DNA of 64,000 nucleotides from NCBI RefSeq assembly GCF_000002985.6, contig NC_003284.9:11284001-11348000 (forward strand), written 5' to 3'. The notes beneath the pieces were generated by a model that was not told the DNA's origin, ran no database searches, and saw nothing but the letters and a program-made list of their open reading frames with translations. The DNA is from Caenorhabditis elegans. Lineage: Eukaryota; Nematoda; Chromadorea; Rhabditida; Rhabditidae. Shown piece after piece: positions 60,616-64,000 of this stretch; the stretch's first letter is position 1, and each line of letters begins with the position of its first letter. The position numbers and the translations under genes were made by a program.

Positions 60616-62083
60616 TTTCAACATCCTTATTTGTAATTTTCAAAAATTAATTGAAAAAAAAAACCCAACAACTTATTTTTTTGTCATAGCTTTTATTTCA
60701 GATATTTTTTTTTGTTTAACAATATTTTTCCGGAAAAAAAGTCACTAAAAACCGAAAGTCATAAACCTAAAAATCACTTCATATGTTGAAAGTATGCATT
60801 TTATGGATATCTCAAAAGCAGCTTTATTCAGTATAAAATTTCATTGAGTTCATTCAATTTCAAACATTGGTTAGCTTTTGATTGCCAACTTGATCATTTG
60901 ATATAAAAAGAAAAAACCTCGGGCGAAAAAAAAAACACACAGAAAAGTTTAATTTGTTAGTGTGTGATGTACCCAGACATTCGGAATCGACAGTTGTTAG
61001 AAAATTGAAATGACGAAGAACACGCACGCGGTTTGATTTTGCGTATATATTTTGTGGAGGCTGTCATCACCTTCACGTTGTTCAGCATTTTTCGCCTCCT
61101 CCTCCGGGTTTCTTCTTGCGTTTCATGCACTGGTCATCATTCAAAGATTGGAAAATATTCCGCTGGACGAGAGACTGGACAAATGAGTGGCGAAGAAGGG
61201 AGAAAAAGAGAAAGTAGCCAGCCCGGGGCACACGCGTGGTGCACACACTTTAGTACTTTTTCTAGCGGTCTTGTTGTTGTTCAACTTTCCGTGTTTTCAT
61301 CATTTTTTGTTAAAATTCACAATTGGTCTTTGATGTAATACGTTCCTAAATAGCACCTAAAATGTCACAAATTTTCCTTTTTTATTCAAAAATAGAATGC
61401 CATCATTATTGAAACTAGTCCAATTTTTTCATGAATAAATTAAACGTGTGTGTTTTAGGATTATTAAGGCCTATAACGACACTCAAGTGATACATTTCGT
61501 TCTGTTCACACAATTGGAGTTTTTTACCCGATTTCTGTGTTCTTATCATCTTTTCTCTTCCTCGTTCTCACTAAGGTATACTCAAACTTCATACTCTCCC
61601 ACTCTTAATAGCAATTTTCCATTGTCGGAAAACATTTCGTTTCACATGTTCATTTATGTTCAGGCTTTGTTCAGTGCTATGAACTTTCTTTATCAAATTT
61701 GTTTAGCAAATGCGTTCTTTTCCGCCAACAATTTAATTATGCCCCAGAAAGCGGAGGGAAACATGACAAGCTTTTCTACCTAGCTTCTTTTGAGCACCGA
61801 CTTCAAACTTTTGCAATGCGCTTTAGAAAACTTTTTTGTTCATTAAGTAATTCACTCCTACTCATAGCCCTACCATTTACGAATTGAATTTATTCACTCT
61901 TTCCAAAAATAGCAACAAAATTTACATTCTCGAACATTAATCGCTCTGTTAAACCAAACCCTGAATTTTTTCAGAAGCTTATTATTTCAAAATTTTAAAA
62001 ATTTGAATCATATATATATTTTTTTAACAACGTCAAAAGTCAATAGGAAATCAATGAAAATTTCAATTTGAAAAATGTTTTAA

Positions 62084-62141
62084 TTAATTGCCTTGAGGAT
62101 GACCCACAAGTGAATTTATTGTTTAATCAAAGTTAATCAAA
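62084..62141 (-). mobile_element. 58-bp 3'-end stub of the LINE at 6.6-10.6 kb
   Basis: Reverse complement of 10544-10601 over 58 bp without a mismatch, including the AATAAA and the CCTCAAGGCAATTAA end. Typical of a severely 5'-truncated non-LTR insertion; it is on the opposite strand and far from the full element. Confidence 0.9.
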
Positions 62142-62456
62142 TTGTTTCTTTGATACACTTTGATTTTGAATTGGATTCATCATGTGGAGAATGTGTAACA
62201 AAAATGTTTTCTTGCCCATGACTTAAGTGTTATTCTATTTTTACCACATAGTAACAATGCTCTTTGCATTGTTCACTTTCAAAACCAATTCAAACTTTCA
62301 GTTCTCATAATTTAATTCTCAAAAAAAAAAGATTTTTTCTCAAGCTTCGCTGAGCATCTTTGTTACTCTTCCACTCACTCTCTTGAATCAGTTGACCAAT
62401 TTTCACTTCTCCCGTTCCTTTTATTTTCCCCTTTTCTATTGTTTATGCTTTCAGAA

Positions 62457-63853
62457 TGGCCGAGCAGGTCTCAAGTGATGAGCCTCCAACAGAAGAACAA
62501 GAATTAGATAAAGAAACAGAAGTAAAAGATGACTCTTTACCTCACACATTGAATATCGAAAATCATGCTGTTAAACAACCATTCCTTGCTTCAACTCATC
62601 TTCCTATTAGGGTAAGAACTTTTTATTTAAAAACAGAAAAATACGATTATAAAAATATTTCCAAGATCAAATTGACATCAGAACTGACTATTACTTTTCA
62701 GAGCGAAACCGATCTCATTTCGAACATTTCTGCAAGTTCCATGATGCCCCTCGAAAATCATCCACTTATATATTCAAATCCAGAATTTACGACAGTTCGG
62801 TTCTTGACTCCTCAAGCAAGTGTTCAAACGGTAAATGCTGGAGCTGCAAGTGTTGCGCCCAGCGAAGCATCTGTAAATGCGGAAAACTCAAGAAAGCCAT
62901 CGTAAGTTGTTGTATTGTAGTTTATACGCTTCTTTGGAGTTTTAAGGAAAGCACGATTACAAAGTGAAATGGAAATTCGAAATCAACATTATCAAAAACA
63001 AAAGCAATACGCTTCGACTAAAGAAACACGGGCAAAGCGATTAACTGATATCGACTTTGAAGGTAAGTAAAAACTCATGGTTCGATTATTTATAGAAGAT
63101 GATTTAGGGATTTTACAACTAATCGGTGGATGCTCTTATTGGCAAATTATAGTTTATCTGATCATATCAGTTCAACAAGTTCCGCACGCAATGTTCAATC
63201 TTTCTGTTGTTTACATGATGTATCAACCCGATCATTGGTGCAAGGTATTTGTATTTATGGTTTCGAAACATTTTTAGAATACTTTGATCTTCATTTCTTG
63301 TTTTTTTTTCAAATTTTAGCACATTCAAATTAGCACACGTCTACAAAAATTCTTATTATCATTTAGACTTCACAACGAAAACTAAAAAAAAATCCTAGTA
63401 TTTATTAGCCATCAACATTTCAGATTCCGTTCTTCAATGAAGAGTCATTTTCCGCAGAGCTTGGTTACACAAACTACACTTGGGATCAAGTTCTCAACTC
63501 AACAATTGCATTCCCTAGAACGTTCAACAAGCAGCGAAATGAACTGCACCACGATCAGTGTCACTACTTTGAACGGGATTATGTACATATCAAATTGTCG
63601 CCGTGGGCGCAGGTCAAAGACATGAATGCGACAGGAAAAATAAATAGATGTAAAGAATGGGAATACGATACATCGGTAATTGAAAACCAGGAAAATCTCT
63701 AAACTGAAAAAGATAACTTCAGGTTATGGATCGAACAATTGTGACAGAGTGGAACCGAGTTTGTGACAACAATTGGAGTCGTGCTCACGTTCATATGAGT
63801 TATTCTCTTGGCTACCTGGTCGGATGTTTTGTTGGAGGATTTATCAGCGATAG
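62457..63853 (+). CDS. oct-2: SLC22-type organic cation transporter, first exons (continues right)
   Basis: Major-facilitator membrane transporter; only the N-terminal part lies in the window. Exons 62457-62611, 62702-62901, 62947-63062, 63110-63244, 63424-63675 and 63723-63853 join in phase. After about 140 hydrophilic, acidic, Ser-rich residues comes TM1 (YWQIIVYLIISVQQVPHAMF) preceded by GGCSYW. Then a large extracellular loop with cysteines (HDQCHYFERD; INRCKEWEYD) and the family text VCDNNWSRAH, then TM2 ending in GGFISDR, the MFS GxxxDR motif. The large first loop with CxEWxYD is diagnostic of OCT/OAT (SLC22) proteins. The N-terminal extension is unusually long. The name oct-2 is a recollection of this locus (ZK455.8) and may be off. 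The last visible donor is at 63854. Confidence 0.75.
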
Positions 63854-64000
63854 GTATTACAATTTTTAAAACCGTTTTAATAAGCAATTTTTTACAAATT
63901 TTAACCGAAACACAACCTTGTTAATAGTTTCATGATATAAAATTTTAAATCTCTACTGGGAATTCGGAACTTATCAAAACTATTGAAAAAATATACATTT

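Larger units (their letters stand above)
59163..62456. other. Gene-poor intergenic region with repeats
   Basis: About 3.3 kb. Contains the aco-1 3' UTR, a TA microsatellite (60597-60615), a more G+C-rich patch at 61020-61270 that may be a transporter promoter or non-coding first exon, and a LINE 3'-end stub (62084-62141). The transporter ATG follows a TGCTTTCAG acceptor. No RNA gene recognised. Confidence 0.45.

Noticed and set aside
61033-61338. 101-codon ORF in the aco-1 to transporter gap
   Set aside because: Opens with a non-ATG codon, lacks splice context, and the G+C-rich composition suggests a promoter or non-coding exon.
53870-62456. tRNA, snRNA or miRNA genes in the large gaps
   Set aside because: No tRNA A/B box pair, no U6-type start and no convincing 70-base miRNA hairpin was found by eye; absence is not proof.

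Overview
The window is nematode genomic DNA, almost certainly Caenorhabditis elegans chromosome X. Evidence: about 65% A+T, compact multi-exon genes with short introns and TTTTCAG-type acceptors, several coding exons that begin directly after an acceptor (as trans-spliced genes do), an intact 1611-bp Tc1, and gene products recognisable as vhl-1, inx-2, npr-9, gcy-9, asm-2 and aco-1. Names and chromosome placement rest on recognition from memory; exon boundaries were read from the sequence.

Layout, left part (1-26 kb): the 5' part of a CUB-domain gene (minus); an adenylate/UMP-CMP kinase (minus); a gene-poor stretch holding a nearly full-length CR1/Sam-like LINE (6606-10598) inside a perfect 107-bp direct repeat; innexin inx-2 (minus); a U5 snRNP 40-kDa WD-repeat protein (minus) divergent from an unrecognised 405-residue gene (plus); a RABL6-type GTPase (minus) divergent from vhl-1 (plus); and a small tail-anchored RING protein (minus).

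Middle part (26-34 kb): transposon-rich. An intact Tc1 lies beside an orphan exon-like ORF. A Tc3-like deletion derivative with a 20-G tract sits in an intron of a small cysteine-rich secreted protein gene. A 66-residue secreted, possibly peptide-precursor gene follows.

Right part (34-64 kb): a divergent nuclear hormone receptor (plus); acid sphingomyelinase asm-2 and an upstream Golgi-type glycosyltransferase (both minus, 265 bp apart); the neuropeptide receptor npr-9 (plus) convergent with the receptor guanylate cyclase gcy-9 (minus); cytosolic aconitase aco-1 (plus); and the first exons of an SLC22-type organic cation transporter (plus) running off the right edge.

The genes do not form one pathway. 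Themes are neuronal signalling (npr-9, gcy-9, inx-2, possible peptide precursor), oxygen and iron metabolism (vhl-1, aco-1) and housekeeping (adenylate kinase, snRNP40). I found no tRNA, rRNA, snRNA or CRISPR array. The most informative non-genic structures are the LINE with its unusually long target duplication, its 58-bp 3'-end stub at 62.1 kb, and the Tc1/Tc3-family insertions.
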